A stretch of 39,479 nt of DNA from NCBI GenBank assembly GCA_050730835.1, contig JBOHNS010000015.1, forward strand, positions 1-39,479, given 5' to 3'. This document shows, piece after piece, positions 15,814 through 23,572 of this stretch. A program made the translations under genes and the position numbers. Under the pieces are notes generated by a model, which did no database searches, had not been told where the DNA came from, and saw only the letters and a list, made by a program, of their open reading frames with translations. Origin of the DNA: JBOHNS01 sp050730835 (GTDB taxonomy: Bacteria > Patescibacteriota > Saccharimonadia > Saccharimonadales > UBA4665). Numbering within the stretch: the first letter of the stretch is position 1; each line of letters begins with the position of its first letter.

Positions 15814-15868
15814 TTAAAACTCTATTTTAATAGAAACCGGACAATGGTCGGAGCCTAGGATTTTAACT
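15814..15868 (-). pseudogene. Remnant of the exonuclease III 3' end
   Basis: Read on the minus strand this encodes VKILGSDHCPVSIKIEF and a stop, nearly the C-terminus of the intact exonuclease III (KILGSDHCPVSIEFETK) encoded about 300 nt upstream. The nucleotide similarity is concentrated in a ~28-nt core with few mismatches. The fragment follows the coiled-coil ORF and overlaps its last codons. The coiled-coil ORF is thus bracketed by two copies of the exonuclease end. Confidence 0.8.
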
Positions 15869-16093
15869 AGCGGTTTGTTCTAATTTCGTGATTCTGGTTT
15901 CGTGGTCTTTTAACTGGTTATCGTTTGCTTCGTTCGAATCGTCGATGGCTTGGCCAACGGAAGCTGATAAATCGTCAATTTTAGCTGACAGTTTTTGGTC
16001 CAGTGCGTCGATTTTTTCATCTAATTGAACCGTTTGCTGTGAAATGGTCGCGGTTATGAATTGCTTTAAGTCGGCTATAGTGTCTTCGTCCAT
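15863..16093 (-). CDS. Small coiled-coil protein, 76 aa
   Basis: The acidic protein has continuous heptad spacing from about residue 5 to 72 (LKQFITATIS, LDEKIDALDQKL, KLEQTAS) and no cysteine, membrane helix or signal peptide. TATAAT lies 6 nt before the ATG (leaderless type). It sits between the full exonuclease III gene and a duplicated fragment of that gene's 3' end, so it may have arrived as a small insertion. No family is recognised; it could form a parallel oligomer. Confidence 0.6.
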   Translation of the reverse strand: MDEDTIADLKQFITATISQQTVQLDEKIDALDQKLSAKIDDLSASVGQAIDDSNEANDNQLKDHETRITKLEQTAS

Positions 16094-16108
16094 TTAATTA
16101 TTATATGC

Positions 16109-17041
16109 CTATTTGGTTTCGAATTCTATGCTGACCGGACAGTGATCGGAGCCGAGGATTTTGGGATGGATTTTAGCGGATTTAACTTTGGATTTTAGTT
16201 TTTCAGAAACCAGAAAGTAGTCTATGCGCCATCCGACATTGCGCGCGCGAGCGTTGGCGAAATGAGACCACCAGGTGTAGTAGCCATTTCCCTGCTTGAA
16301 GATTCTGAGCGTGTCGATAAAATTATTATTAACGAAATTTTGGAAGCCCGTGCGTTCTTCGTCGGTAAAGCCTTTTTTGCCACGGTTCGGTTTGGGGTTG
16401 GCCAGGTCGTCTTCTGCAAAAGCGACATTTAAATCGCCGCAAAAAATCACAGGCTTGCCGGAACGCTTGGACGCGGCGGATTGCTGCGTTGCGCTCTGCG
16501 CTGCTCCCTTCGTGGTACTATTTTGTACCGCTGCGGTCTGCTGCTCGGCCGCGCCTTGCACTCCATCCACGCCAAATGCTCCGGTTTCGAGGCCTTGGCA
16601 ATAGGCCAGAAACGCTGGATCCCAGTGCTTGTGTCTTAAGTTTAGCCGGCTTAAATCGTCTTTGGCGTTTGGCGTGTAGACGGTTACCAGCCAGAATTTA
16701 TCAAATTCCGCAGCCATAATTCGGCCCTCTTTGTTTGGGTCGCCGTAAACGTCGCCGCTAAGTTGGTATTTTTTTATAATATCTTCCGGAAAGCCGTTCA
16801 CGACTTTTAGCGGTTTGATTTTCGTAAAAATCGCCGTCCCAGAATAGCCTGGCTTCTCGGCCGAGTACCAAAATTGTTCATAGCCGTTTGGCAAGCTTAA
16901 ATCAACTTGCTCTTTTTTGGCTTTGGTTTCTTGCAAGCACAAAATGTCGGGATTTTCATTTTCCAGAAATGGCATTAATAGTTCTTTTTTAATCACGGCA
17001 CGAATGCCATTAACATTCCAGGAGTAGATTTTAGTCGTCAT
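16109..17041 (-). CDS. xthA: Exodeoxyribonuclease III / AP endonuclease with in-frame insertion
   Basis: The 310-aa endonuclease/exonuclease/phosphatase-fold protein matches bacterial ExoA/Xth. It has NVNGIRA, CLQETKAK (metal-binding Glu), GYSGTAIF, CGDLNVAF, NARARNVGWRIDYF and the terminal GSDHCP. It would cut DNA at abasic sites and degrade from 3' ends in base excision repair. Between the helix ending YCQGLE and KPVIFCGDLN an Ala/Gln/Ser-rich stretch of about 45 residues (around 150-195) is added, where Bacillus ExoA has only a few. The DNA there contains GGTAC-N6-GTACC. Folding may tolerate this because it is a surface loop. TATAAT lies 6 nt before the ATG. Confidence 0.93.
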   Translation of the reverse strand: MTTKIYSWNVNGIRAVIKKELLMPFLENENPDILCLQETKAKKEQVDLSLPNGYEQFWYSAEKPGYSGTAIFTKIKPLKVVNGFPEDIIKKYQLSGDVYGDPNKEGRIMAAEFDKFWLVTVYTPNAKDDLSRLNLRHKHWDPAFLAYCQGLETGAFGVDGVQGAAEQQTAAVQNSTTKGAAQSATQQSAASKRSGKPVIFCGDLNVAFAEDDLANPKPNRGKKGFTDEERTGFQNFVNNNFIDTLRIFKQGNGYYTWWSHFANARARNVGWRIDYFLVSEKLKSKVKSAKIHPKILGSDHCPVSIEFETK

Positions 17042-17088
17042 GTTTTAATTATAGCGCTTTTTAGCACTAATCTGGTAGAATAAATTTG

Positions 17089-17790
17089 ATGTACAAGCGC
17101 GTGCTTTTGAAGGTTTCGGGCGAGCAATTGGCTGGCAAATATGAATTTGGGGTTGATCCGGAACTAGCGGCATTTTTGGCTGAAGAAGTTAAAGCGGCGG
17201 CTAAGGCTTGCCAAATTGTCATGATTGTCGGTGGCGGCAATATGGTGCGCGGCGCGGAGATTGCCGGGCACGGCATTCGGCGCGTGACGGGCGATCAAAT
17301 GGGGATGTTAAGCGGGCTGATTAATTCCATGGCGGTGACTGATATTTTCGAAGCGCACGGTGTGGCGACGCGCTGTTTGAGCAATATTTACGCCGAGCAA
17401 GTCGCGGAATCTTATTCTTTTCGCCTGGCCGAAAAACATCTCGAAAATAATCGTGTAGTTCTTGTTGCCGGCGGCACCGGTCGGGCTTATGTCACGCACG
17501 ACACGGCGGCCGTGATGTTCGGCCTGGAATTAGGCTGCCAGGCGGTGTTAAAAGCTACCAAATTTGACGGCGTTTATGATAAAGATCCGGCACAGTTTCC
17601 GGAGGCGTGTAAAATCGATGCTATGACTTTTAGCCAAGCCGTTGCCGATAAGGCCATTAAAGTTATGGACAAAGCCGCGCTGGGGCTAGCCATGGAGCAT
17701 GGCTTGCGGCTGATAGTTTTTGATGCGCTGAAACCCGGCAATATCGCGCGGCTGGCGGCTGGCGAACCGGTCGGCACGAAAATAAGCTAG
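17089..17790 (+). CDS. pyrH: UMP kinase
   Basis: The 233-aa amino-acid-kinase-fold enzyme phosphorylates UMP to UDP with ATP. Landmarks are KVSGEQLAG at the N-terminus, IVGGGNMVRG, the UMP-binding region (TGDQMGMLSGLINSMA), VAGGTGRAYVTHDTAA and the ATP-site KATKFDGVYDKDP. Length is standard for bacterial PyrH. TAGAAT at 17076-17081 is 7 nt before the ATG, which favours this ATG over the adjacent TTG at 17086 and suggests a leaderless mRNA. The usual neighbours frr and tsf are not here. Confidence 0.97.
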   Translation: MYKRVLLKVSGEQLAGKYEFGVDPELAAFLAEEVKAAAKACQIVMIVGGGNMVRGAEIAGHGIRRVTGDQMGMLSGLINSMAVTDIFEAHGVATRCLSNIYAEQVAESYSFRLAEKHLENNRVVLVAGGTGRAYVTHDTAAVMFGLELGCQAVLKATKFDGVYDKDPAQFPEACKIDAMTFSQAVADKAIKVMDKAALGLAMEHGLRLIVFDALKPGNIARLAAGEPVGTKIS

Positions 17791-17901
17791 AATTTGGAAT
17801 ATGGAAGCTGGAATATGGCGCACGTGGAATCGCTGGCGCGGTTATTTTTATGAAGCGACTTCAAGCCGCTTCGCTAGCTTCTAAATTCTAACTTCCAACT
17901 T
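17791..17901. repeat. Low-complexity imperfect inverted repeat between convergent genes
   Basis: GGAATATGGAAGCTGGAATATGG at the left is answered by TTCTAACTTCCAACTTCT at the right, so an imperfect long hairpin can form. No ORF is seen. Similar TA/AG-rich word repeats lie at 1706-1775, 22702-22842 and 34369-34464. Confidence 0.5.
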
Positions 17902-18384
17902 CTAATTCAGGCTGCTTTTGGTGAAAGTTTTGTGCACGGCGCCGGCTTCCAGCGTGGCCGTCAAGGTGTAATGGAAGCAGATTTTTTTGATGTTATTGCA
18001 GGGCGAGCCGTCTTTGGCGCGCACGTCGTAGGCGTAGGCGCGCGGCTGCGGCCCCGCGACTAATTTGTAGGACGAGCTGGACGGATCGCGCAGGACTTGG
18101 CGGTTGAGATTTGGCAGATTATTTTTGATCCAGGCTGGATTGTTCATATCGGCCAACGTCGGATATTCCGAATTATTGACGTAAAAGGCTTCCATTTGTT
18201 TGTAAATATTTTGGATGTCGTTTTGGCGCTCTACGTTGCGATTGTTGCGGGCGATGCCGGCGTGCGTCGAGACAATCAAAACCACTAAAATGCCGATAAT
18301 GACCAGCACCACCAGGATTTCGATAATCGTAAAGCCGGACCGGTCATTGGTTTTGTAGCGGTTTTTGAGCCAATTGCCTAGCAT
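17902..18384 (-). CDS. Type IV pilin / type II secretion pseudopilin
   Basis: The 160-aa prepilin has a short basic leader with peptidase site G17-F18, Glu at mature position 5 and the hydrophobic N-terminal helix FTIIEILVVLVIIGILVVL, the class III signal peptide of type IV pilins and GspG-like pseudopilins. The mature body is about 143 residues with two cysteines near the end (PCNNIKKIC) that could form a disulfide loop. It has no assembly ATPase or prepilin peptidase beside it. In CPR epibionts type IV pili serve attachment, DNA uptake or twitching; the role here is inferred. Confidence 0.9.
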   Translation of the reverse strand: MLGNWLKNRYKTNDRSGFTIIEILVVLVIIGILVVLIVSTHAGIARNNRNVERQNDIQNIYKQMEAFYVNNSEYPTLADMNNPAWIKNNLPNLNRQVLRDPSSSSYKLVAGPQPRAYAYDVRAKDGSPCNNIKKICFHYTLTATLEAGAVHKTFTKSSLN

Positions 18385-18515
18385 TAGTTTTAATATTATG
18401 GCACCCTCGCAGGCTTAAGCGCAAACTTGATAAATTTTTTATGCAACTTACTGTTCGTGGCTGCCTGCCAGCTTGCTTATTTTTGGGTTAAAGCGTAATT
18501 ATTAAACTAGCTTTT

Positions 18516-20081
18516 ATGGCAACGATTATTTCTAAAATGATTAAAGTGATTGGATCGAAGTGGTTTTTTGGCTTGGTTTTGGCGGTGTTTGTGGGCGAGG
18601 CTGCTTATTTGGCGCTGACTAGCCGGTTTCCGATGGCTTATGACGAGGCTTGGCATTTGGCGCAAATTCAATTTTATGCTCAGCATCTGAATCCGATTAT
18701 TAGTCATCAGGCGGCCAGCACTTACAAATTAGGTGCTATGGTGCAAAACCCGTCGTTTTTGTATCACTATTTGCTGAGTTTTCCGTATCGTTTGATACGG
18801 TTATTTACCGGGAGTGTGGTGGCGCAGGTTGTGCTCTTAAGGCTGATTAGTATCGCGCTGGCGGCGGCCAGCTTGATGGTTATGCGGCGGCTGCTATGGC
18901 TGTTAAATTTTTCCAAGGCGCTGGCTAATTTGATAGTTTTTATGTTTGCTTTGACGCCGATTGTGGTGGTTTTGTCGGCCCAAATCAGCTATGATAATTT
19001 GCTGATTCTAGCAGTTAGTTTGTGCGCTTATCAAACGGTGGCTCTGCTGAAAGAGCTTGACGCCGGCGTGTTTAACGCCAAAAGATTACTGGGTTTAATT
19101 AGTTTGGGCTTGTTTTCGAGCCTGATCAAATATGCTTTTTTGCCGGTGCTTTTGGGGATTGTGATTTTAGTAACTTGGAAAATAATAGCTTGCTGGCGGC
19201 GCAACTCGGCGGCTTTGAAAGTTGGTTTTAAAAATAGTTTTGCCGCGATCGGCCAATACACCAAAATAGGCTTAATTGGGCTTGGCCTGCTCGGAATGTT
19301 TTTGTTCGTCAGAATTTACGCTGTTAATTTGGTCAAATATCACAATCCGGTGCCGGAATGCAACAAAGTGCTAAACGTGGCCGATTGCCAAAAATATTAT
19401 TCCTACAATCGACTTTATGTTTTTCTGCAACAGCATCAGGCTGGTCAAACGCCGAACACATTGTCGTTTTTGCAATATAGTCGCTACTGGTGGTCGCTTA
19501 ATCTCGCCGAAATATTTGGTACGGTATTGCCGCTGCAGGGCTATTATTCGGCTAATCCGATTTTCTTTTTGATTGTTGTGATTTTGGGTTTTGTGGCTGT
19601 TTATTACTGGCTGGCTAATATCAAAACCATCTGGCAGCGCGATAAATATTTGCTGAGTTTGGTTTTTGTCGGCTTGGTTTATATTGCCGTGCTGTGGACG
19701 AAAAGTTATGTTAGTTACCTTTATTTGGGGAAATTTACGGCGCTGGCTGGGCGATATTTATTGCCGGTGCTGATTTATTTTTACGCTTTGCTGGCCGCGG
19801 GTTTATTCCACGCGCGTTACCGGCCGCCGGCGCCAGTTTGGCGCAGACAGCGGCCGTCTAGGCTATCGCGCTACGTGCTTGGGGTTTTGCCGATTATTGC
19901 AGCACTAAGATATTTGTTGAGTGGCCGGCACTTGCCGCTTAAAACTATTAAAGCTGGCTTGGCATTGGTCGTGATTGTATCGTTTTTATATCTTGGCGGC
20001 TTTCATCAGTACATTTCTGTCATTGATCCGAAATACGGAACGTTAAATGCTAACAATAAATTTGTTTTGACGCCAACTTAA
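18516..20081 (+). CDS. Polytopic membrane protein, GT-C-type glycosyltransferase-like
   Basis: The 521-aa protein has about 10-12 membrane segments. The first extracytoplasmic loop contains YDEAWHLAQIQFYAQH just after TM1, the acidic D/E motif used by GT-C fold transferases of the ArnT/PMT/GT39 kind, which use lipid-linked sugars. The C-terminal part lacks a large soluble domain. A transfer of sugars onto envelope lipid or protein is inferred from fold only. Residues 430-450 are basic (RQRPSRLSR). It stands alone between a divergent pilin gene and the convergent tRNA-Ser locus. Confidence 0.7.
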   Translation: MATIISKMIKVIGSKWFFGLVLAVFVGEAAYLALTSRFPMAYDEAWHLAQIQFYAQHLNPIISHQAASTYKLGAMVQNPSFLYHYLLSFPYRLIRLFTGSVVAQVVLLRLISIALAAASLMVMRRLLWLLNFSKALANLIVFMFALTPIVVVLSAQISYDNLLILAVSLCAYQTVALLKELDAGVFNAKRLLGLISLGLFSSLIKYAFLPVLLGIVILVTWKIIACWRRNSAALKVGFKNSFAAIGQYTKIGLIGLGLLGMFLFVRIYAVNLVKYHNPVPECNKVLNVADCQKYYSYNRLYVFLQQHQAGQTPNTLSFLQYSRYWWSLNLAEIFGTVLPLQGYYSANPIFFLIVVILGFVAVYYWLANIKTIWQRDKYLLSLVFVGLVYIAVLWTKSYVSYLYLGKFTALAGRYLLPVLIYFYALLAAGLFHARYRPPAPVWRRQRPSRLSRYVLGVLPIIAALRYLLSGRHLPLKTIKAGLALVVIVSFLYLGGFHQYISVIDPKYGTLNANNKFVLTPT

Positions 20082-20082
20082 A

Positions 20083-20132
20083 AAACCAGAAGCTATAAAA
20101 ATTTTGGCTTAAGAGGACAGGATTATAGCTTC
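20083..20132 (-). terminator. Terminator of the tRNA-Ser transcript
   Basis: On the minus strand GAAGCTATAA (20132-20123) pairs perfectly with TTATAGCTTC (20100-20091) around 22 nt and is followed by TGG and six T. The loop contains the end of the duplicated tRNA-Ser piece. Confidence 0.65.
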
Positions 20133-20213
20133 ACGCCGGGTTCACTTTTATTTTATTGGCAGGCTAACTCGGGTTCTGCATATAATTTTGCTGACCGCAA
20201 AATTATCGAACCT
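20112..20213 (-). pseudogene. Interrupted copy of the tRNA-Ser T-arm/3' end
   Basis: On the minus strand AGGTTCGA (20213-20206) and AATCCTGTCCTCT (20124-20112) are the T-loop and 3' part of the neighbouring tRNA-Ser, separated by about 81 nt. The insertion starts TAATTTTGC and folds into a 10-bp hairpin (ATAATTTTGC/GCAAAATTAT, 20182-20206). Two GAACCC words inside could each pair with GGTTC. The shared blocks are short (8 and 13 nt), so the case is weaker than for tRNA-Glu. Confidence 0.5.
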
Positions 20214-20240
20214 TTTGCCTCGAATACTGAATTTCTGTAA

Positions 20241-20283
20241 TGTACGGGTGCCATCGACTTAAATAGCCGATGCCACCCGTACA
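20241..20283 (-). other. 16-bp hairpin abutting the tRNA-Ser 3' end
   Basis: TGTACGGGTGCCATCG (20241-20256) is complementary to 20268-20283 with one mismatch and starts at the base after the tRNA-Ser CCA. There is no T-run, so it may be a processing or stability element rather than a terminator. Confidence 0.6.
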
Positions 20284-20374
20284 TGGCGGAGAGGACAGGA
20301 TTCGAACCTGCGAGAGATTTGCATCTCAACACACTTTCCAGGCGTGCGCCTTAAACCAACTCGGCCACCTCTCC
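20284..20374 (-). tRNA. tRNA-Ser (anticodon GGA)
   Basis: Read on the minus strand: acceptor GGAGAGG/CCTCTCC, D-arm GGCCGAGTTGG, anticodon stem CACGC/GTGTG with loop CTGGAAA (anticodon GGA), long variable arm with GAGAT/ATCTC and T-arm GCAGG-TTCGAAT-CCTGT. GCCA follows, so CCA is encoded. The cloverleaf is complete. Confidence 0.95.
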
Positions 20375-20517
20375 TTGGAAATGGGACAAACCTACGGTTT
20401 TTCCCATCGGCCAATCAGCTAAGCTGAGTTTGCTTTTCAAGCAAACCAAGTTGGCCTGCTCTTTTCTCTGTAACGCAAATTCTTTAGAGTTTAATTCTGC
20501 CTAGCAATTAAATTATA
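20375..20517 (-). promoter_or_regulatory. Promoter and structured leader of tRNA-Ser
   Basis: TATAAT (minus strand, 20517-20512) is a plausible -10. Between it and the tRNA are a GGCCAA/TTGGCC closing pair, a perfect 8-bp hairpin GTTTGCTT-GAA-AAGCAAAC and a long hairpin around GGGAAAAACC/GGTTTGTCCC (one mismatch). No ORF is supported here. Confidence 0.5.
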
Positions 20518-20572
20518 GCAAAATGTTATAAAAACATTGCTGTCTAAGTCGTTTTAAGACTAAACTAACTTT

Positions 20573-21463
20573 ATGTCGATGATTCAACTGCGTGATGTTA
20601 GCAAACTGTATGGCTTTGGCGATGCTACGACTTTGGCGTTGGACGAAATTAATTTTAGCGTCGAGTCCGGCGAATTCGTGGCCATTATGGGGCCGAGTGG
20701 CTGCGGTAAAACCACGCTTATGAATGTGATTGGTTTGTTAGATCAGCCGACGCACGGGGTTTATGAACTACATAAACGACGGGTTGGGCGGCTGAGCGCC
20801 AACCAACAAGCCCGTGCGCGGCGCGATAAAATCGGCTTTGTGTTTCAATCGTTTAATTTGCTGCCGTGGCTGACGGTGCTCGAAAACGTGGCTTTGCCGC
20901 TGGCTTATCAGGGCAAATCGGTGGCGCACCGGCTGAAAATGGCTAGTGGCATTTTGCAGCGCGTCGGCCTGCAGGAGCGCGAATATTTTATGCCGAGCTA
21001 TTTGAGCGGCGGCCAATTGCAAAGCGCGGCCATTGCCCGGGCGTTGATCAGCGAGCCAAAGATCATCATTGCCGACGAACCGACCGGCAATTTGGACAGC
21101 GCCGGCAGTCGGCTGATCATGGAACTGCTCAGTGAAATTCATAAAACTGGCACCACCATTTTGCTCGTTACGCACAATCCGGAGTTGACGCGTTTTGCGT
21201 CGCGGGTAGTTTATATGCAAGACGGGCAGATTGTTCATGATGAAAAAACCAAAATCGGTCTGGTCGCGCCGACGGCTCATCGCTTGACGTATAACTTGTA
21301 CAAAATGACTGAAGAGGACGACTTGGCTGGTGTTTCGGCGCTGATGAAAGCCATTCCTGGCGGCGACAAAAAAACCACAAAATCTCCAAAACCCGCCAAA
21401 ACTAAATCGAAAAAAGCCAAAGCCGGGGTCAAGCGTCGCAAAGCCCAGCGAGCCAAATCATGA
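20573..21463 (+). CDS. ABC transporter ATPase, MacB/LolD type
   Basis: The 296-aa nucleotide-binding subunit carries Walker A GPSGCGKTTL (about 40), Q-loop FVFQSFNLLPW, signature LSGGQ, Walker B IIIADEPTGNLDS and H-loop LLVTHN. The insert and ADEPTGNLD match the MacB/LolD/FtsE branch of mechanotransmission ABC systems. After the signature the usual QQRVAIARAL reads LQSAAIARAL, an uncommon change. A Lys-rich tail of about 40 residues (TKSPKPAKTKSKKAKAGVKRR) extends past the normal end and may bind membrane or nucleic acid. Its stop overlaps the start of the permease gene (ATGA). Confidence 0.9.
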   Translation: MSMIQLRDVSKLYGFGDATTLALDEINFSVESGEFVAIMGPSGCGKTTLMNVIGLLDQPTHGVYELHKRRVGRLSANQQARARRDKIGFVFQSFNLLPWLTVLENVALPLAYQGKSVAHRLKMASGILQRVGLQEREYFMPSYLSGGQLQSAAIARALISEPKIIIADEPTGNLDSAGSRLIMELLSEIHKTGTTILLVTHNPELTRFASRVVYMQDGQIVHDEKTKIGLVAPTAHRLTYNLYKMTEEDDLAGVSALMKAIPGGDKKTTKSPKPAKTKSKKAKAGVKRRKAQRAKS

Positions 21464-22701
21464 CCAGCCTAATCAAATCCAACGCCAAAATGGCTTACCT
21501 GTCGCTGCGCGCGCGCCGCGGCCGCAGCTTTTTGACGGTGCTCGGGATTGTCATCGGCATCAGCTCGGTAGTGACGATTGTCAGCATCGGCTTGGGCATC
21601 AAGCAACAAATTGCCGGTCAGATTAATCAGCTCGGCGGCAATTTAATAACGGTTCGAAGCGGCAGCGTCAATACCGGCGGCAGCGTTAGCGGCACGCTCG
21701 GTTCGCTGTATTTGTTCGGCGGGCCGGCCAGCTCCAGCGATTTAACGGTTCAAGATTTTAATTTAGTGCATCAAACGCGCGGCGTCGCGGCGGCAACCGT
21801 CATGAGCTTGGTGCCTGGCAAGGTTTCGGCTGGTTCTAGCCAAGATAAATCCAGTTTGGTGATTGGCAGCTCGGTTAAAGCGGCGCAGGTTTTGCATCAA
21901 GGCTTGCAATACGGCAGCTTTTTTAACGCTGGCAGCCAGTATCAAAACGTGGCCGTGCTCGGCCAAAACGTGGCGGCCAAATTATTTCCCGGCCAGGTGC
22001 CGCTGGGCTATAGCTTGAAGTTTCATGGCCAGAGTTTTATCGTGCGCGGCGTGCTTAATAAATTTGATACCTCGCCGCTGTCGCTGGACGCCAACTTCAA
22101 TAACGCTGTGTTTATTCCCTACCCGGTCGCCCAAGGATTAGCTAATCAAAAAGTGCCGATTTATGAGATTTTAGCCAAGCCCGGGCCAAAAGCCCAAGTC
22201 AGCCCAATTGTAAATGCTATTAATAAAAAGCTGACCAAAGCCCACGAGGGCGCCAAAAATTTCAGTGTCCTAAAGCAAAGCGATAATCTGAAAATCGCCG
22301 GCCGTGTTTTGGATTTGCTAACCAGTTTAATTGCCGGCATCGCGGCTATTTCGCTGTTGGTCGCCGGCATCGGCATCATTAATGTCATGCTGGTTTCGGT
22401 TAGCGAGCGGACGCGCGAAATCGGCGTGCGCAAAGCGCTCGGCGCCACCAACCGGCAAATCCTCGACCAATTTTTGACAGAAGCCGTTATTTTGAGCCTG
22501 CTGGGCGCGGCCGGCGGCATAATATTATCGCTGATTGTCAATGCTCTGTTGCGTTTGACGACCGCCCTCAAGCCGGTTTTGTCGTGGCAAGTTATCGTTG
22601 CCTCGGCCGCCGTTTCGATAATTATCGGTATCATTTTTGGCATCGTGCCGGCCGCCAAAGCCGCGCGCAAAAACCCCATCGACGCCCTGCGCTACCAATA
22701 G
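21460..22701 (+). CDS. ABC transporter permease, MacB/FtsX family
   Basis: The 413-aa protein has TM1 at about 27-47 (FLTVLGIVIGISSVVTI), an extracytoplasmic MacB_PCD domain (about 50-270) and three C-terminal helices. The C-terminal FtsX-type block is INVMLVSVSERTREIGVRKA-LGA. It pairs with the ATPase encoded directly upstream, with a 4-nt overlap. MacB-type pumps move peptides, lipoproteins or drugs from the periplasmic side; the substrate is unknown and no membrane-fusion (MacA) gene is seen here. Confidence 0.9.
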   Translation: MTSLIKSNAKMAYLSLRARRGRSFLTVLGIVIGISSVVTIVSIGLGIKQQIAGQINQLGGNLITVRSGSVNTGGSVSGTLGSLYLFGGPASSSDLTVQDFNLVHQTRGVAAATVMSLVPGKVSAGSSQDKSSLVIGSSVKAAQVLHQGLQYGSFFNAGSQYQNVAVLGQNVAAKLFPGQVPLGYSLKFHGQSFIVRGVLNKFDTSPLSLDANFNNAVFIPYPVAQGLANQKVPIYEILAKPGPKAQVSPIVNAINKKLTKAHEGAKNFSVLKQSDNLKIAGRVLDLLTSLIAGIAAISLLVAGIGIINVMLVSVSERTREIGVRKALGATNRQILDQFLTEAVILSLLGAAGGIILSLIVNALLRLTTALKPVLSWQVIVASAAVSIIIGIIFGIVPAAKAARKNPIDALRYQ

Positions 22702-22842
22702 TTTGAATCTATCATTTTACATTTTCCATTGCACATTTAATTTCCATTTGCCATTTTTCAGACAGCTGGCCGTAAATGACAAACGATAATTGATAAATAA
22801 ATGTAAATTGTAAATTGGAAAATGTTAAATTCTAGCTACAAT
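22702..22842. repeat. AT-rich quasi-palindromic spacer between convergent genes
   Basis: Repeated words of the type ATTTTACATTTTCCATT on the left are mirrored by AATGTAAATTGTAAATTGG on the right, giving a long imperfect hairpin that could end both flanking transcripts. No ORF is seen. Confidence 0.5.
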
Positions 22843-23499
22843 CTAAAAAAATCGGCCGTAATAATACCAAAAATGCTGCAAGATTAGGGCGGCGATGACG
22901 ATAAACCACAATATTAAAATGTCTAAATGATGACGGGCCAGGTATTTTACGAATTTGGCGTTTTTGGCGGTTAGCCCAAAATGGCCGGCTTGTAAATTGT
23001 AGAGCGTCAAGTACCAAAAGGTAGTGATGGTAATGATCCAAACGCCGATGCAATATGGGCACAGCGCGTGGATGCGGTAAACGGTTTCGAAAAACAGCCA
23101 ATGGACGAAGCCCAGACCAAAGATTGTGCCTAGTTCCAGCAGCCACCAAAACCATCTTTTAAGGTTTTTGGCGCCGGCCAGCAGCGTCGCGCCAGCGGCG
23201 ATTAACATTGGAAAAACAACCAAGCCGATGTAGGGATTGGGAAAGCTAAAAGCCTGGGCTTGCTTGGATTTAATGACGTTGCCGCAAGCGATGATTGGGT
23301 TTAAGTTGCAGCTCGGGATGTAGCCGGGATTAGTCGCAATTTTGGCATCGTCATAAGTCAGCAAGCCGGCAGCGATCAGCCCGAGAACGCCGCCAACGAC
23401 TAAAATATAGGGCAAAACTTTGGCAAAGCTTAGCGGCTTTTTAGTTATTTTGCCAGTTTTGACTTGGGCGCTGGCTTTGGCTGGGATTTTTTGGCTCAT
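22843..23499 (-). CDS. Vitamin K epoxide reductase (VKOR) family protein
   Basis: The 218-aa membrane protein has about five helices. It carries the VKOR cysteine set: loop pair C64/C72 (PSCNLNPIIACG) and the active-site CPYC (C147, C150). Bacterial VKOR reoxidises the thiol oxidase DsbA, passing electrons to quinone, and so drives disulfide formation in exported proteins. No fused or neighbouring thioredoxin-like domain is present, so a DsbA partner should be elsewhere. The first 25 residues are basic and cytosolic. TATAAT plus AGGGA precede the ATG. Confidence 0.9.
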   Translation of the reverse strand: MSQKIPAKASAQVKTGKITKKPLSFAKVLPYILVVGGVLGLIAAGLLTYDDAKIATNPGYIPSCNLNPIIACGNVIKSKQAQAFSFPNPYIGLVVFPMLIAAGATLLAGAKNLKRWFWWLLELGTIFGLGFVHWLFFETVYRIHALCPYCIGVWIITITTFWYLTLYNLQAGHFGLTAKNAKFVKYLARHHLDILILWFIVIAALILQHFWYYYGRFF

Positions 23500-23572
23500 A
23501 TTCCCTGTTATTATAGCATGATTTTTGGTCGCTATAATTTATTGATTCGGTTTAATAGGGTTGGGATTTTGG

